From: Myxococcales bacterium | GTDB taxonomy: Bacteria; Myxococcota; Myxococcia; Myxococcales; Anaeromyxobacteraceae | Direction: 5' to 3' | DNA: 64,000 nucleotides | NCBI GenBank assembly: GCA_021806645.1 | Contig: JAJZQX010000002.1 | Span: forward strand, 124,001 to 188,000 | In this document: positions 55,683 to 63,703 of the stretch, piece after piece | Position numbering within the stretch: the first letter of the stretch is position 1 | Layout: the number at the start of each line of letters is the position of its first letter | Position numbers and translations under genes: made by a program | Notes under the pieces: generated by a model | Told to the model about the DNA's origin: nothing | The model's database searches: none | What the model saw: the letters and a program-made list of their open reading frames with translations, nothing else

Positions 55683-56597
55683 TCAAGGGCCGGCTAGCGC
55701 CGGGAGCGGGCACTCGAGCGCGGCGGCCAGCTCGGCGAGGTCGGCCGGGATCGGCGCCTCGAAGCGGAGCGGCGCGCCGGTGACCGGGTGCGGCAGCTCC
55801 AGCCGGGCGGCGTGGAGCATGACCCGCGGGACGCTCACGGCCCCGACCATGCGCGGCCCGCCGTACTTCGGATCGCCGAGCAGCGGCGCCCCGAGGTGGG
55901 CGAGGTGGACGCGGATCTGGTGGGTGCGGCCGGTCTCGGGTTTCGCCTCGACCAGCGCGGCGTGGCCGATGCAGAGTGTCCGGTAGCGCGTCGCCGCGGC
56001 GTCGCCGCCCGGTGAGACCCGCCGCAAGCCGGCGCGGCGGGGATCCTTGCCGATGGCGGCGTCGATCCGGCCCGCCGGCGGCGAGGGGGGGCGCGAACAG
56101 AGCGCGAGATACGTCTTCTCCGGCACGCCGGTGCGGAAGGCCTCGGCCAGCGCGTAGGTCGCCTCGGGCGAGCAGGCCAGCACGGTGACACCGGAGGTCT
56201 CGCGGTCGAGCCGGTGGACCAGCGTCACCGGCCGCCCGAGCAGGTCGGCCGCCAGCTCGGGGAGCGTGCCGCGGTCCGAGGTGAGCGTGGCCTGCGCCGG
56301 GACCCCGGCCGGCTTGTCGATGGCGACGAGGTGCTCGTCGGCGAAGAGGAGCCGTTCGGGCGCGAGGGGGACGCTGGCGGCCGGGGCGTGGCCCCCCTCC
56401 TCGAGGTTGACGGTGACGGTGTAGCCGGGGCGGATCGGCTTGCCGGCCACCTTGCAGCGCCGGCCGTCGAGGAAGACACCACCCTCGTCGATGGCGCGCC
56501 TGGCCGCTCCGCGCGAGATGCCGCCGCGCGCGGCGATGAACCGGTCGAGCCGCTCACCCTCGTCACCGGGCAACGCGACGAGGTCGAGCCGCTTCAT
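55683..56597 (-). CDS. RluA family pseudouridine synthase
   Basis: A 304-residue RNA-modifying enzyme. The N-terminal S4-like domain (about 1-75) includes ERLDRFIAARGGISRGAARR. The catalytic motif is VHRLDRETSGVTVLA with the nucleophilic Asp. KPETGRTHQIRVHLAHLG and GDPKYGG complete the fold. It belongs to the RluC/RluD group; the exact 23S rRNA or tRNA site is unknown. ATG 56597 is preferred; only 16 bases separate it from the upstream FmdB-type gene, so the two are co-transcribed. Confidence 0.9.
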   Translation of the reverse strand: MKRLDLVALPGDEGERLDRFIAARGGISRGAARRAIDEGGVFLDGRRCKVAGKPIRPGYTVTVNLEEGGHAPAASVPLAPERLLFADEHLVAIDKPAGVPAQATLTSDRGTLPELAADLLGRPVTLVHRLDRETSGVTVLACSPEATYALAEAFRTGVPEKTYLALCSRPPSPPAGRIDAAIGKDPRRAGLRRVSPGGDAAATRYRTLCIGHAALVEAKPETGRTHQIRVHLAHLGAPLLGDPKYGGPRMVGAVSVPRVMLHAARLELPHPVTGAPLRFEAPIPADLAELAAALECPLPALAGP

Positions 56598-56613
56598 GCC
56601 GGCCTCACGGCCG

Positions 56614-56856
56614 TCACGCCTTGGCCGACGGGCAAGAGGCGCAGGCCGGCGACGATGGCGAGGCCTTCTCGCAAGCCGGGGCCGACCTGTAGTCGGTCTT
56701 GTAGAAGCCCGAGCCCTTGAAGGCGAAGGAGCCGGCGCTGACCGCCTTCTTAACCGGGGAGCCACAGGCGTCGTGGGTCTTCAAGGGACGCGACGACATC
56801 TTCTGGATGACGTCGAAGCGGCCACACTTGGGACAGTCGTATTCGTAGATGGGCAT
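56614..56856 (-). CDS. FmdB-type zinc-ribbon protein
   Basis: An 80-residue protein starting MPIYEYDCPKCGRFDVIQKM, the CxxC knuckle and signature of the FmdB/putative regulatory family. The second pair is modified: DACGSPVKK keeps only one Cys where CxxC is usual. Two more Cys are in the C-terminal tail (ACEKASPSSPACASCPSAKA), which may complete the site. The function of the family is unclear. It is divergent from the 458-residue unknown gene, sharing a 44-base gap. Confidence 0.8.
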   Translation of the reverse strand: MPIYEYDCPKCGRFDVIQKMSSRPLKTHDACGSPVKKAVSAGSFAFKGSGFYKTDYRSAPACEKASPSSPACASCPSAKA

Positions 56857-56900
56857 GTGAGGTGTTAGAACCGCAGGCTCTCGAAAAGGTGCCTTCTAGC

Positions 56901-58277
56901 ATGGACCGCGATTCGCGCGACACCCTGGCCCGGGTCATCGACCACCTGGCGCTGGCGCTGGAAGAGGAACGATACCGCCACGTCGCGGGGGTCGAATCGG
57001 CTCCGGCGCTGGCGCGCCTGTTCGCCGAGCACGACGAGGCGACGCACCCCGAGACCCTGGCGCGGCTGCGTGAAGCGGGGGAGGGGTCGCTCTTTCGGGT
57101 GGTCGCGGCGCTCCGTGCCGAGCGCGCCGCGGCGGCACACGAGGAGGCCTGGCGTGCCGCCGAGGCGGGCGCGGAGGTGGAGGGGCCGGACGGGCTGGTG
57201 CCGCTGGCGGCGGCCGAGGCGGCGCTGGCTCACGAACCTGATCCGCTTCGCCGGCGCGCCCTGGCCACGGCGGCGGCGGCGGCGCTGGAGCCGGCGGCGC
57301 GCCACCGCGAGCAGGCGGCCGAGGTCCGGATCGTCGCCAGCGCCGGGAACGGCCTCGTCCCCGACTGGCCGCGGGTGGTCGAGTGCGACCAGCTGCTCGA
57401 CGCGACCGAGGACGCCTGGCGCGAGCTGCTCGCCCACGCGGCGCGCCGCGACCTCGGCCTCGCCCCGCAGCCGCGCGGCGACCTGACCCGGGCCGACCTG
57501 CTCCGGCTCCTCGCCTTCCCGGCCTACGACGGGCTCTTCCAGAGATCGGGGCTGGCCGGGCTGCTGCGGGCCGCCTGCGGCGCGGTCGGGCTCGAGGCCG
57601 GCGGCCTGCGCATCGCCGAGACCACGCGGGTGGCGGCCTGGCCCGGTGCGCACGCCATCGGCGGCCGGATCTCGTTCCGGCCGCGCGGCGGCCTGCCCGA
57701 CTGGCCGGAGCTCCTCGACGCGGCGGGGCGCTCGGCCATCGCGCTGCGCCAGCCGCCTCACCAGCGCGACGCTATCTTCGCCGCGGCCTTCGGCTGGCTC
57801 CAGTCCGCGCTGCTGCTCGAGCCCGGCTTCCTCTCGGCGCGCCTCGACCTCTCCAAGCGGGAGCGGGCCGAGGTGCTGAGGGCGCTGGCGCTCCGTGCCC
57901 TCTTCCGGCTTCGGGCCTCGGCCGCGGCGGCGCGGGTGGCCACCGAGGTGGAGCGCGGCATGTCCGGCGCACGCTGGCGGGAGGCCCACCGCGAGGCGCT
58001 CACCGCGGCCTGTCACGCCGCCTGGGACGGGGTGCGGGCGGCCCGCGACGCCGAGAGCGGGCCGCTGCTGGCGCGGGTGGCCGGCTTCGCGGCGGGCGAG
58101 CGGCTACGGGGCGAGCTGCGCGAGCGGTTCGACGAGGACTGGTGGCGCAACCCGCGGGCGCCGGAGCACCTGGCCGGGCTGCTGGCCGCGGGCCGGCTCG
58201 CGGAGACGGAAGGGCCCTCGGCACCGGCGGCGGCGCGTGGGCTGGTGGACCTGCTGGAGAACGGCGGGGCGGGGTAG
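56901..58277 (+). CDS. Uncharacterised 458-residue helical protein
   Basis: No family is recognised. The protein is Ala/Arg/Glu/Leu-rich and almost entirely alpha-helical by composition, without signal peptide or TM segments. Notable stretches are a conserved-looking FPAYDGLFQRSGLAGLLRAA in the middle, GGRISFRPRGGLPDWPELLD, and a C-terminal DEDWWRNPRAPEHLAGLLA. The last resembles the end of helical peptidases of the M2/M3 type, but no HExxH motif is present, so peptidase activity is unsupported. ATG 56901 starts just after a CTAG-containing gap. Confidence 0.6.
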   Translation: MDRDSRDTLARVIDHLALALEEERYRHVAGVESAPALARLFAEHDEATHPETLARLREAGEGSLFRVVAALRAERAAAAHEEAWRAAEAGAEVEGPDGLVPLAAAEAALAHEPDPLRRRALATAAAAALEPAARHREQAAEVRIVASAGNGLVPDWPRVVECDQLLDATEDAWRELLAHAARRDLGLAPQPRGDLTRADLLRLLAFPAYDGLFQRSGLAGLLRAACGAVGLEAGGLRIAETTRVAAWPGAHAIGGRISFRPRGGLPDWPELLDAAGRSAIALRQPPHQRDAIFAAAFGWLQSALLLEPGFLSARLDLSKRERAEVLRALALRALFRLRASAAAARVATEVERGMSGARWREAHREALTAACHAAWDGVRAARDAESGPLLARVAGFAAGERLRGELRERFDEDWWRNPRAPEHLAGLLAAGRLAETEGPSAPAAARGLVDLLENGGAG

Positions 58278-58293
58278 CGCGCCGGCAACGCCG

Positions 58294-58683
58294 CTACGGC
58301 TTGCGCCGCAGCGCCCTGATGATCTTCTCCTTGGTGCGCGACGGGCGCGAGGCCGGCGGCCGGGCCGGAGCCGGAGCCGGGGCGGTGCGGGCGGCGAGGC
58401 GGGCGGCGGGGCGCGGGGTGCGCTGCGCGGCGAGGTGGGCCTTCCACTTCATCCAGGCCTCGATCTGCATGGCCTGCAGCTCGATCTGCAGGTCCTCGGA
58501 GAGCTCCTCCTCGGTCCACTCGAGCGTCGAGGTGGCGGATGGCGACGCGCCCAGGCGCAGCCTCATCACCTTCTCCTCCTCGGGCGTCAGCTCGCGAGCC
58601 TGGCCCCGGCGCAGCGCGGCCTGTGCCGCGCCCTCTGTCACCACGGTGCCGCCGGACCTGGTCCGCTTCCGCTTCTCGTCCAT
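58294..58683 (-). CDS. Small basic protein of unknown function
   Basis: A 129-residue soluble protein: a basic N-terminus (DEKRKRTRSGG), an acidic amphipathic helix (EWTEEELSEDLQIELQAM) and a Pro/Ala/Arg-rich C-terminal half ending KEKIIRALRRKP. No domain is recognised. ATG 58683 is chosen for its GAGGTGGAG Shine-Dalgarno; a GTG at 58692 is possible. A TACGAT hexamer lies about 50 bases upstream. It converges on the 458-residue unknown gene. Confidence 0.55.
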   Translation of the reverse strand: MDEKRKRTRSGGTVVTEGAAQAALRRGQARELTPEEEKVMRLRLGASPSATSTLEWTEEELSEDLQIELQAMQIEAWMKWKAHLAAQRTPRPAARLAARTAPAPAPARPPASRPSRTKEKIIRALRRKP

Positions 58684-58851
58684 CTTCTCCACCTCGGGCG
58701 GCCGTCGACCTGGTGCAGGGGCGGCCTGAAGTCATCGTAGGCGGCGAGCCGGCGCCGTCCAGTTTTCGGGTCCGCCCGCCACGGGGCGCCCCGTGAGAAT
58801 CCTTGCGCCGGCCCCGCGACCTCGCCAGAAGAGGTGAGGAGGAGATCTCGA

Positions 58852-59292
58852 ATGGCCGACTGGAAGGAGAACCTGCTGGAGGACGACGCCCGGATCGGAG
58901 CCCTGGTGAGGAGCGCCAGGCGGGTCGCGGTGCTGGGGATCAAGACCGAGGAGAAGGCCGACCAGGCGGCCTACTACGTGGCGAAGTTCGTGGCCGACCA
59001 CGGCGGCGAGGTGATCCCGGTGCCGGTCTTCTACCCGGACGTCACCGAGATCCTGGGCAAGAAGGTCTACCGGAAGGTGGCCGACGTACCGGGCGCGGTC
59101 GACATCGTCGACGTCTTCCGCAAGCCGTCGGACATCGACGCCCACGTGGACGACATCATCGCCAAGAGGCCGCGCGCCGCCTGGTTCCAGCTCGGCATCC
59201 GCAACGACGCGGCGGCCGAGCTCCTCGCCCGCGCCGGCATCCTGGTGGTGCAGGACCGGTGCCTCAAGGTGGAGTGGGGGCGGTTCAGGTAG
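58852..59292 (+). CDS. CoA-binding domain protein (YccU-like)
   Basis: A 146-residue Rossmann-fold protein. VAVLGIKTEEKADQAAYYVA starts the nucleotide-binding fold. EVIPVPVFYPDVTEILGKKV, IVDVFRKPSDIDAHVDDI and AWFQLGIRNDAAAELLARAG match small CoA-binding proteins. The ligand and role are unknown for this group. A strong GAGGAGGAG precedes ATG 58852 by about 7 bases. Confidence 0.85.
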   Translation: MADWKENLLEDDARIGALVRSARRVAVLGIKTEEKADQAAYYVAKFVADHGGEVIPVPVFYPDVTEILGKKVYRKVADVPGAVDIVDVFRKPSDIDAHVDDIIAKRPRAAWFQLGIRNDAAAELLARAGILVVQDRCLKVEWGRFR

Positions 59293-59307
59293 GCCGGGCG
59301 CCGCCGC

Positions 59308-59922
59308 TCAGCGCCCGCGCGTCGCCTCGCGCCGCTCGAAGAGCTGCTCGCGGTAGCTGGTCGCGATCTCCCGCGCACGCTCCCGCTGCGCGGCACGCAG
59401 TACCTGCTCGGCCTTCAGGAAGGCGGTGGTGTCGGCGTCGTCCAGCCGGGCCTCGAGCGCCTCCTGCGCCCTGGCCGGATCCCGGCGCGGTGGGCCGGCG
59501 CGTGGACCGCCGCCGTGTGGCCCCTCACCGGGCGCTCCACCGCCCATGCCGCCGGCGTTGGGCGCCATCTGGAAGCCGCCAGGACCCATGTTCATGCCGA
59601 GGCCGCCGCCCGGCTGGCCGCCCCACGGCACACCCGAGGGCGGCTCGCCACCGCCGCCCGGACCCGCTCCCGCGCCGCCCTGCGGGGGGAGGCCACCCTC
59701 GGCCCGCAGCCGGATCAGCCTCACCTGCAGCTCTGCGTCGGCCTGCTCCAGCGCCGCCACCTGCTCGTCGGCCAGGTCGAGGTCGCTGCGATGGGCCAGC
59801 ACCGCCACGATGGAGGAGCGCGGCAGGGGCGGCTGGTCGGGCGGCGGCTCCCTGGAGATCGGCTTCCCTCCGGCGCAACCGGCCGCGGCGAGGAGGATGA
59901 GCAGGATGGTTCGATTGGTCAC
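59308..59922 (-). CDS. Lipoprotein with Gly/Met/Pro-rich centre
   Basis: A 204-residue exported lipoprotein: TILLILLAAAGCAGG gives a lipobox with Cys16. Residues ~35-75 form a helix (ADEQVAALEQADAELQVRL). A long Gly/Pro/Met low-complexity stretch (about 78-140) follows, then a second charged helix (RAAQRERAREIATSYREQLF). Helix-linker-helix periplasmic proteins of the Spy/LTXXQ type look similar, but I cannot confirm that family. GTG 59922 lies 6 bases after TAGGCT with no Shine-Dalgarno. Confidence 0.65.
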   Translation of the reverse strand: MTNRTILLILLAAAGCAGGKPISREPPPDQPPLPRSSIVAVLAHRSDLDLADEQVAALEQADAELQVRLIRLRAEGGLPPQGGAGAGPGGGGEPPSGVPWGGQPGGGLGMNMGPGGFQMAPNAGGMGGGAPGEGPHGGGPRAGPPRRDPARAQEALEARLDDADTTAFLKAEQVLRAAQRERAREIATSYREQLFERREATRGR

Positions 59923-59928
59923 GCTCCC

Positions 59929-59934
59929 AGCCTA
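59929..59934 (-). promoter_or_regulatory. -10 hexamer TAGGCT for the lipoprotein gene
   Basis: TAGGCT on the minus strand ends 6 bases before the GTG at 59922, in the 17-base gap after the nucleotidyltransferase gene. No Shine-Dalgarno or convincing -35. Confidence 0.35.
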
Positions 59935-59939
59935 TCCCG

Positions 59940-60434
59940 TCACCGGCCGTCGCGCTTCCGTAGCGTCTCTTCGAGGATGGCGAGGACCAGGCGCCCCTTG
60001 GCGTCCTTCGCGCCACGCTTGAGCGCGGCGAGCGCCTCGAGTCGGACCACGCGGACCGGCTGGTCTTCCACGGTGACCGTGACCGACTCGGGGAGGAGGC
60101 TGGCGTAGTCCATCCCGCCCTCGATGGCGCCCAGGACGTCGAGCGGACCGAGGCTGGTCTGGAGCAGCTGGTGGCCGTCGCCGAGCAGCGCGTCCCGGCT
60201 CGGGCGAAGCACCTGTCCAGCGGGACGCCCCCGGTAACGGGCGTCGACCGTCTCCAGGAACGCCAGCAGCCTCGCCACGTTGTCTGGTTCCCTGCGGTGG
60301 ACCACGTCGACGTCGATGGTCGTCAGCGGGGCGCCCTGCGCCACCGCCGCGAGTCCGCCGACGAGCAGGAATTCAGTCCCGCTCGCCGCCAGCCTGGCGA
60401 GCAGCGTGGTCAGGCTCTGCGGCGGCGAAGCCAT
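59940..60434 (-). CDS. MNT-like nucleotidyltransferase
   Basis: A 164-residue small nucleotidyltransferase. VGGLAAVAQGAPLTTIDVDVV is the GG...D-x-D active-site pattern; the Arg/Thr-Asp-Asp spacing suggests a functional metal site. The C-terminal half (VRLEALAALKRGAKDAKGRL) is typical of proteins that sit beside toxin-antitoxin partners (AbiEii/MNT). The start lies inside an upstream 71-residue gene with a 62-base overlap, so the two are co-translated. Action on tRNA or protein (adenylylation) is only inference. Confidence 0.8.
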   Translation of the reverse strand: MASPPQSLTTLLARLAASGTEFLLVGGLAAVAQGAPLTTIDVDVVHRREPDNVARLLAFLETVDARYRGRPAGQVLRPSRDALLGDGHQLLQTSLGPLDVLGAIEGGMDYASLLPESVTVTVEDQPVRVVRLEALAALKRGAKDAKGRLVLAILEETLRKRDGR

Positions 60435-60588
60435 GGCGGAGCTCCTGGATCGTCACAACCATCCGGTCATTGAGGCGGAGGCGCTCCTCCGGTGACAACG
60501 CCAGCAGCGTGTCGAGGAGCGTCTCGTCGACGACGCCGGAACGTGCCGGCGGGCTGGATGGCTCTGGCTGGCGGACCGGAGAGGACAT
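60373..60588 (-). CDS. Small partner of the nucleotidyltransferase
   Basis: A 71-residue protein with a Pro/Ser-rich N-terminus and a helical core TLLALSPEERLRLNDRMVVTIQELRHGF. Its 3' end overlaps the nucleotidyltransferase by 62 bases in another frame. TAGACT ends 8 bases before ATG 60588, making it the first, leaderless gene of the pair. The gene order and size recall toxin-antitoxin modules, where the small partner would be the antitoxin. No named family is recognised. Confidence 0.65.
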   Translation of the reverse strand: MSSPVRQPEPSSPPARSGVVDETLLDTLLALSPEERLRLNDRMVVTIQELRHGFAAAEPDHAARQAGGERD

Positions 60589-60596
60589 CGGGAAGC

Positions 60597-60602
60597 AGTC
60601 TA
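60597..60602 (-). promoter_or_regulatory. -10 hexamer TAGACT for the small partner/nucleotidyltransferase pair
   Basis: TAGACT ends 8 bases before the ATG at 60588 on the minus strand, with no Shine-Dalgarno between. It follows the terminator hairpin at 60612-60633. Confidence 0.45.
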
Positions 60603-60611
60603 GCAGGATGC

Positions 60612-60633
60612 GGCGCGGCCTGAAGGCCGCGCC
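60612..60633. terminator. 9-bp perfect hairpin after the lipoprotein gene at 60635
   Basis: GGCGCGGCC (60612-60620) and GGCCGCGCC (60625-60633) pair around TGAA, directly beside the stop codon of the upstream minus-strand gene. It separates that transcript from the TAGACT promoter just beyond. No T-tract. Confidence 0.55.
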
Positions 60634-60634
60634 A

Positions 60635-61612
60635 TCAGGGCTCGTCGGCCGGCTCGGCCGCCGCCGCCTTGTCGCGCGACTTGAAGCCGGCCCGCTCCAG
60701 CGCCAGCGCCACGCCCGGCGGCTTTCGCGAGTCCTTGAGCGCGTTCTTCGGCGCCACCACCGCGGCCACCTTCGGGCCCAGCTCCTTCACCTCGCCCGCC
60801 ACCTCCACCTGGACGCGCACTCGCGGGTCGTCCTTGACCGAGAAGGCGCCGGAGATCCGCTCCCGGAGCGGCACGCCGGTGCGGTCGTCGAAGAGCACCT
60901 CGCCGCTCGCCGCCACCGGGACCCGCCCGTCGAGGAAGGCGAGGTGGCGCCTGGTCTCCTCGTCCGCTCCACCGGTCGCGAACCGGCGCGTGTCGGTCTC
61001 CGCCGCGGCGGCCGGGGCCTCGCGCGCCAGTGACACCGTGAAGCGGCGCGCGGTGCGGCCGAGGAGCGACACCTGGCCGGCCGGGGCCAGGGCCAGCGCC
61101 GGGCCGAGGAGCCGGGCCAGGTCGCCGGCCAGGGTGAAGCTCTCGTCGCGGAACCGGCGGGCGTCGCGGCCGTGGTCGGTGGGGCGCTCGCGCCACGGCG
61201 CGAACTGGCCGTGGGCATAGGTGAGGCCGCCGCTGAAGACCACGTGCTTGCCCGCCTCGCCGCCGGGGCCGCGCCCCTCGTCGATCTCGGCGTCTGCCTC
61301 GAACTCGCCGCTGGCCGCCTGCCGCACCCGGTGGCGCTCGGCGACGTGGACCCGGCTGCCGCCGTCGGCCTGGGTGGTGACGGTGAAGCTGGCGGTCCCG
61401 GCCCACTCCAGGGAGCCGAGCCGCCTCGCCGCCTCGCCGGCGTCCATGGCGAGGAGGGCCGCCGGGTGCTCCCAGTCAGGCTCGGCGGGGAGGCCGCCAC
61501 CCGGCTCGGCGGCCCACGTCGCCGGGCCCTCCGCGGGTTCGGGAGCACCCCGCGAGCAGGCGGCCTGCGCCGCCAGGCCGATCGCGAGGGCGATGTAGGC
61601 GCGTCGCGGCAT
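60635..61612 (-). CDS. Lipoprotein of unknown function downstream of OPT transporter
   Basis: A 325-residue exported protein. The N-terminus (IALAIGLAAQAACSRG) is a lipoprotein-type signal with Cys about residue 19. The rest is soluble and probably beta-rich, with repeated strand-like segments such as GTASFTVTTQADGGSRVHVAE and SGEVLFDDRTGVPLRE. The C-terminus is Lys/Ala-rich. No family is recognised. Its ATG shares bases with the stop of the OPT transporter (TGATG), so the two are translationally coupled and may act together at the envelope. Confidence 0.65.
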   Translation of the reverse strand: MPRRAYIALAIGLAAQAACSRGAPEPAEGPATWAAEPGGGLPAEPDWEHPAALLAMDAGEAARRLGSLEWAGTASFTVTTQADGGSRVHVAERHRVRQAASGEFEADAEIDEGRGPGGEAGKHVVFSGGLTYAHGQFAPWRERPTDHGRDARRFRDESFTLAGDLARLLGPALALAPAGQVSLLGRTARRFTVSLAREAPAAAAETDTRRFATGGADEETRRHLAFLDGRVPVAASGEVLFDDRTGVPLRERISGAFSVKDDPRVRVQVEVAGEVKELGPKVAAVVAPKNALKDSRKPPGVALALERAGFKSRDKAAAAEPADEP

Positions 61613-63675
61613 CAGACGACGGGCGCCGGCTTCCGGGAGGCGCGGTAGAGCAGGACGCCGAGCCCGACGAAGAAGGCCACGCCCAGCAGCGTGAAGCCGC
61701 CGTGGCCGATGACCCCGGCGATGGCCGGCCCGAGGTCGAGCTTCTCCAGCCACCTGGAGATGTCGTCGTTGACGTTGAGCAGGGCCACCACCACGCCGGT
61801 GAGGGCGCCGCCGGCGACCAGCCCCGTGGCCATGAGCGAGCCGCCGCCCAGCTCGGAGTCCTCCGCCGGTCCGCCCTTCTTCCTGGCCACCACGTCCACC
61901 AGCCCCTTCACCACGCCGCCGGCGAAGATTGGGAGGGTGGTGGAGAGCGGCAGGTAGAGGCCGACCGCGAAGGAGAGGGACTTCACGCCGCACAGCTCCA
62001 TGGTGACCGAGAAGAAGACGCCCACCAGCACGTAGACCCAGTCGAGGTTGAGCGAGAGCAGCCCCTTGATGAGCGTCGCCATCAGGGTGCCCTGCGGGGC
62101 CGGGAACTTCTCGGTGCCGATGATGTGGGTGATGCCGGCCGCCAGCTGCTCGGCGGACGGCTTGTCGAGCAGGTTCACCGTCCAGCCGATCACCGCCGCC
62201 GAGGCGATGGCGCCCACGAAGAGCGCGATCTGCTGCGCCCGCGGCGTGGCGCCGACCAGGTAGCCGGTCTTCAGGTCCTGCGAGGTGGCGCCGGCGTTGG
62301 CGGCGGCGATGCAGACCATGCCGCCCACCACCAGCGCCATCGGCTCGTAGGCCGAGCCGGTCCAGCCCACGCCCACGAAGACCATGGCGGTGGCCATCAG
62401 CGTGGCGATGGTCATCCCGGAGATGGGGTTGGAGGAGGAGCCGATCAGGCCGACGATGCGCGAGGAGACGGTGACGAAGATGAAGCCGAAGACGATGACC
62501 AGCACCGCCACCAGCAGCCGGTTGAGGACCGAGTTGCCGGGCATGAAGGGGAGCGCCACCAGCACCGCCACCAGCGCCAGGCTGCCGGCGATCACGATGA
62601 CGAAGGAGAGGTCGCGGTCGGTCCGCCTGGTGCCGGCGGCGGCGGCCTTGTCGGAGAGCGACCGGATCGAGTCGCGCAGCGAGGAGTAGATGGTTGGGAG
62701 GGTCTTCAGCAGCGTGATGAAGCCGCCGGCCGCCACCGCCCCGGCGCCGATCTGCCTTACGAAGGCGAAGTAGACGGCCAGCGCCGGCTCCGCGAAGGCC
62801 TGGGTCGCCGGATCCCATCCGCCCTTGCCGGCGGTCCCCACCTTCACCAGCTGCGCGTGGATGACGTCGGGCGGGACCAGGAAGGAGAGGAGCGGGATGA
62901 GGCCGAGCCAGGCGAGGACGCCACCGGCCACCAGCACACCGCCGATCTTCGGCCCGATGATGTAGCCGACGCCCATGTACTCCGGCGTGATCTCGCCGTT
63001 GACGGTGGCGTTGGGCAGGAACTTGTTGGCCCGGGACGAGACCCAGGCCGGAACCTCGGCGATGACGTGGAAGACCTTCTGCAGGATGGCGTAGGCCATG
63101 GCGATGCCGACGCCCTGGAAGGCGGTCCTGGCGAAGTCGCCCCCCTTCTCGCCGGCGATCAACACCGAGGCGCAGGCGGCACCCTCCGGGTACTTCAGCT
63201 CCTCGTGCTCCTTCACGATGAGGGCGCGGCGCAGCGGGATCATCATGAGCACGCCGAGGATTCCGCCGATGACCGCCAGCGTGAAGAGGGTGAGCGGGGC
63301 GAAGTAGCCGGCGCCGACCGAGACGCCGGTGGTGGCGTCATTGGAGAGGAAGAGGAAGCCGGGGAGCGTGAAGACCACGCCGGCTGCGATCGACTCGCCC
63401 GCCGAGCCGGTCGTCTGGATGATGTTGTTCTCCAGGATGGTGGTCTTGAGGAACTTGCGCCCCAGCGAGATGGCGATGACCGCGATGGGTATGGAGGCCG
63501 AGACGGTCAGGCCGGCCTTCAAGGCCAGGTAGACGGTCGAGGCGCCGAAGATGATGCCGAAGATGGCCCCGGTGATGACCGCCTTCGGGGTCAGCTCGGC
63601 CATCATGGTCTCTGCGGCGACGTACGGCTTGAACTCCTTCACCGGTGCGGACGGGGAGGAGGCGGGGGCGCTCAT
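61612..63675 (-). CDS. OPT family oligopeptide transporter
   Basis: A 687-residue inner-membrane protein with about 14-16 TM segments, typical OPT size. Diagnostic pieces are YVAAETMMAELTPKAVITGA near the start, NIIQTTGSAGESIAAGVVFT, LKYPEGAACASVLIAG and SSNPISGMTIATLMATAM. Bacterial OPT proteins carry small peptides or siderophore-like compounds by proton symport; the substrate here is unknown. ATG 63675 lies 28 bases after the hflX stop. A lipoprotein gene is coupled downstream. Confidence 0.93.
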   Translation of the reverse strand: MSAPASSPSAPVKEFKPYVAAETMMAELTPKAVITGAIFGIIFGASTVYLALKAGLTVSASIPIAVIAISLGRKFLKTTILENNIIQTTGSAGESIAAGVVFTLPGFLFLSNDATTGVSVGAGYFAPLTLFTLAVIGGILGVLMMIPLRRALIVKEHEELKYPEGAACASVLIAGEKGGDFARTAFQGVGIAMAYAILQKVFHVIAEVPAWVSSRANKFLPNATVNGEITPEYMGVGYIIGPKIGGVLVAGGVLAWLGLIPLLSFLVPPDVIHAQLVKVGTAGKGGWDPATQAFAEPALAVYFAFVRQIGAGAVAAGGFITLLKTLPTIYSSLRDSIRSLSDKAAAAGTRRTDRDLSFVIVIAGSLALVAVLVALPFMPGNSVLNRLLVAVLVIVFGFIFVTVSSRIVGLIGSSSNPISGMTIATLMATAMVFVGVGWTGSAYEPMALVVGGMVCIAAANAGATSQDLKTGYLVGATPRAQQIALFVGAIASAAVIGWTVNLLDKPSAEQLAAGITHIIGTEKFPAPQGTLMATLIKGLLSLNLDWVYVLVGVFFSVTMELCGVKSLSFAVGLYLPLSTTLPIFAGGVVKGLVDVVARKKGGPAEDSELGGGSLMATGLVAGGALTGVVVALLNVNDDISRWLEKLDLGPAIAGVIGHGGFTLLGVAFFVGLGVLLYRASRKPAPVV

Positions 63676-63703
63676 GGTGGCTCCGTACGGCTGCTCAAGG
63701 GGG

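Noticed and set aside
52915-55986. A 1023-codon plus-strand frame opposite the malate synthase-like gene
   Set aside because: Antisense shadow; the minus strand holds ordered malate synthase motifs, the plus strand none.
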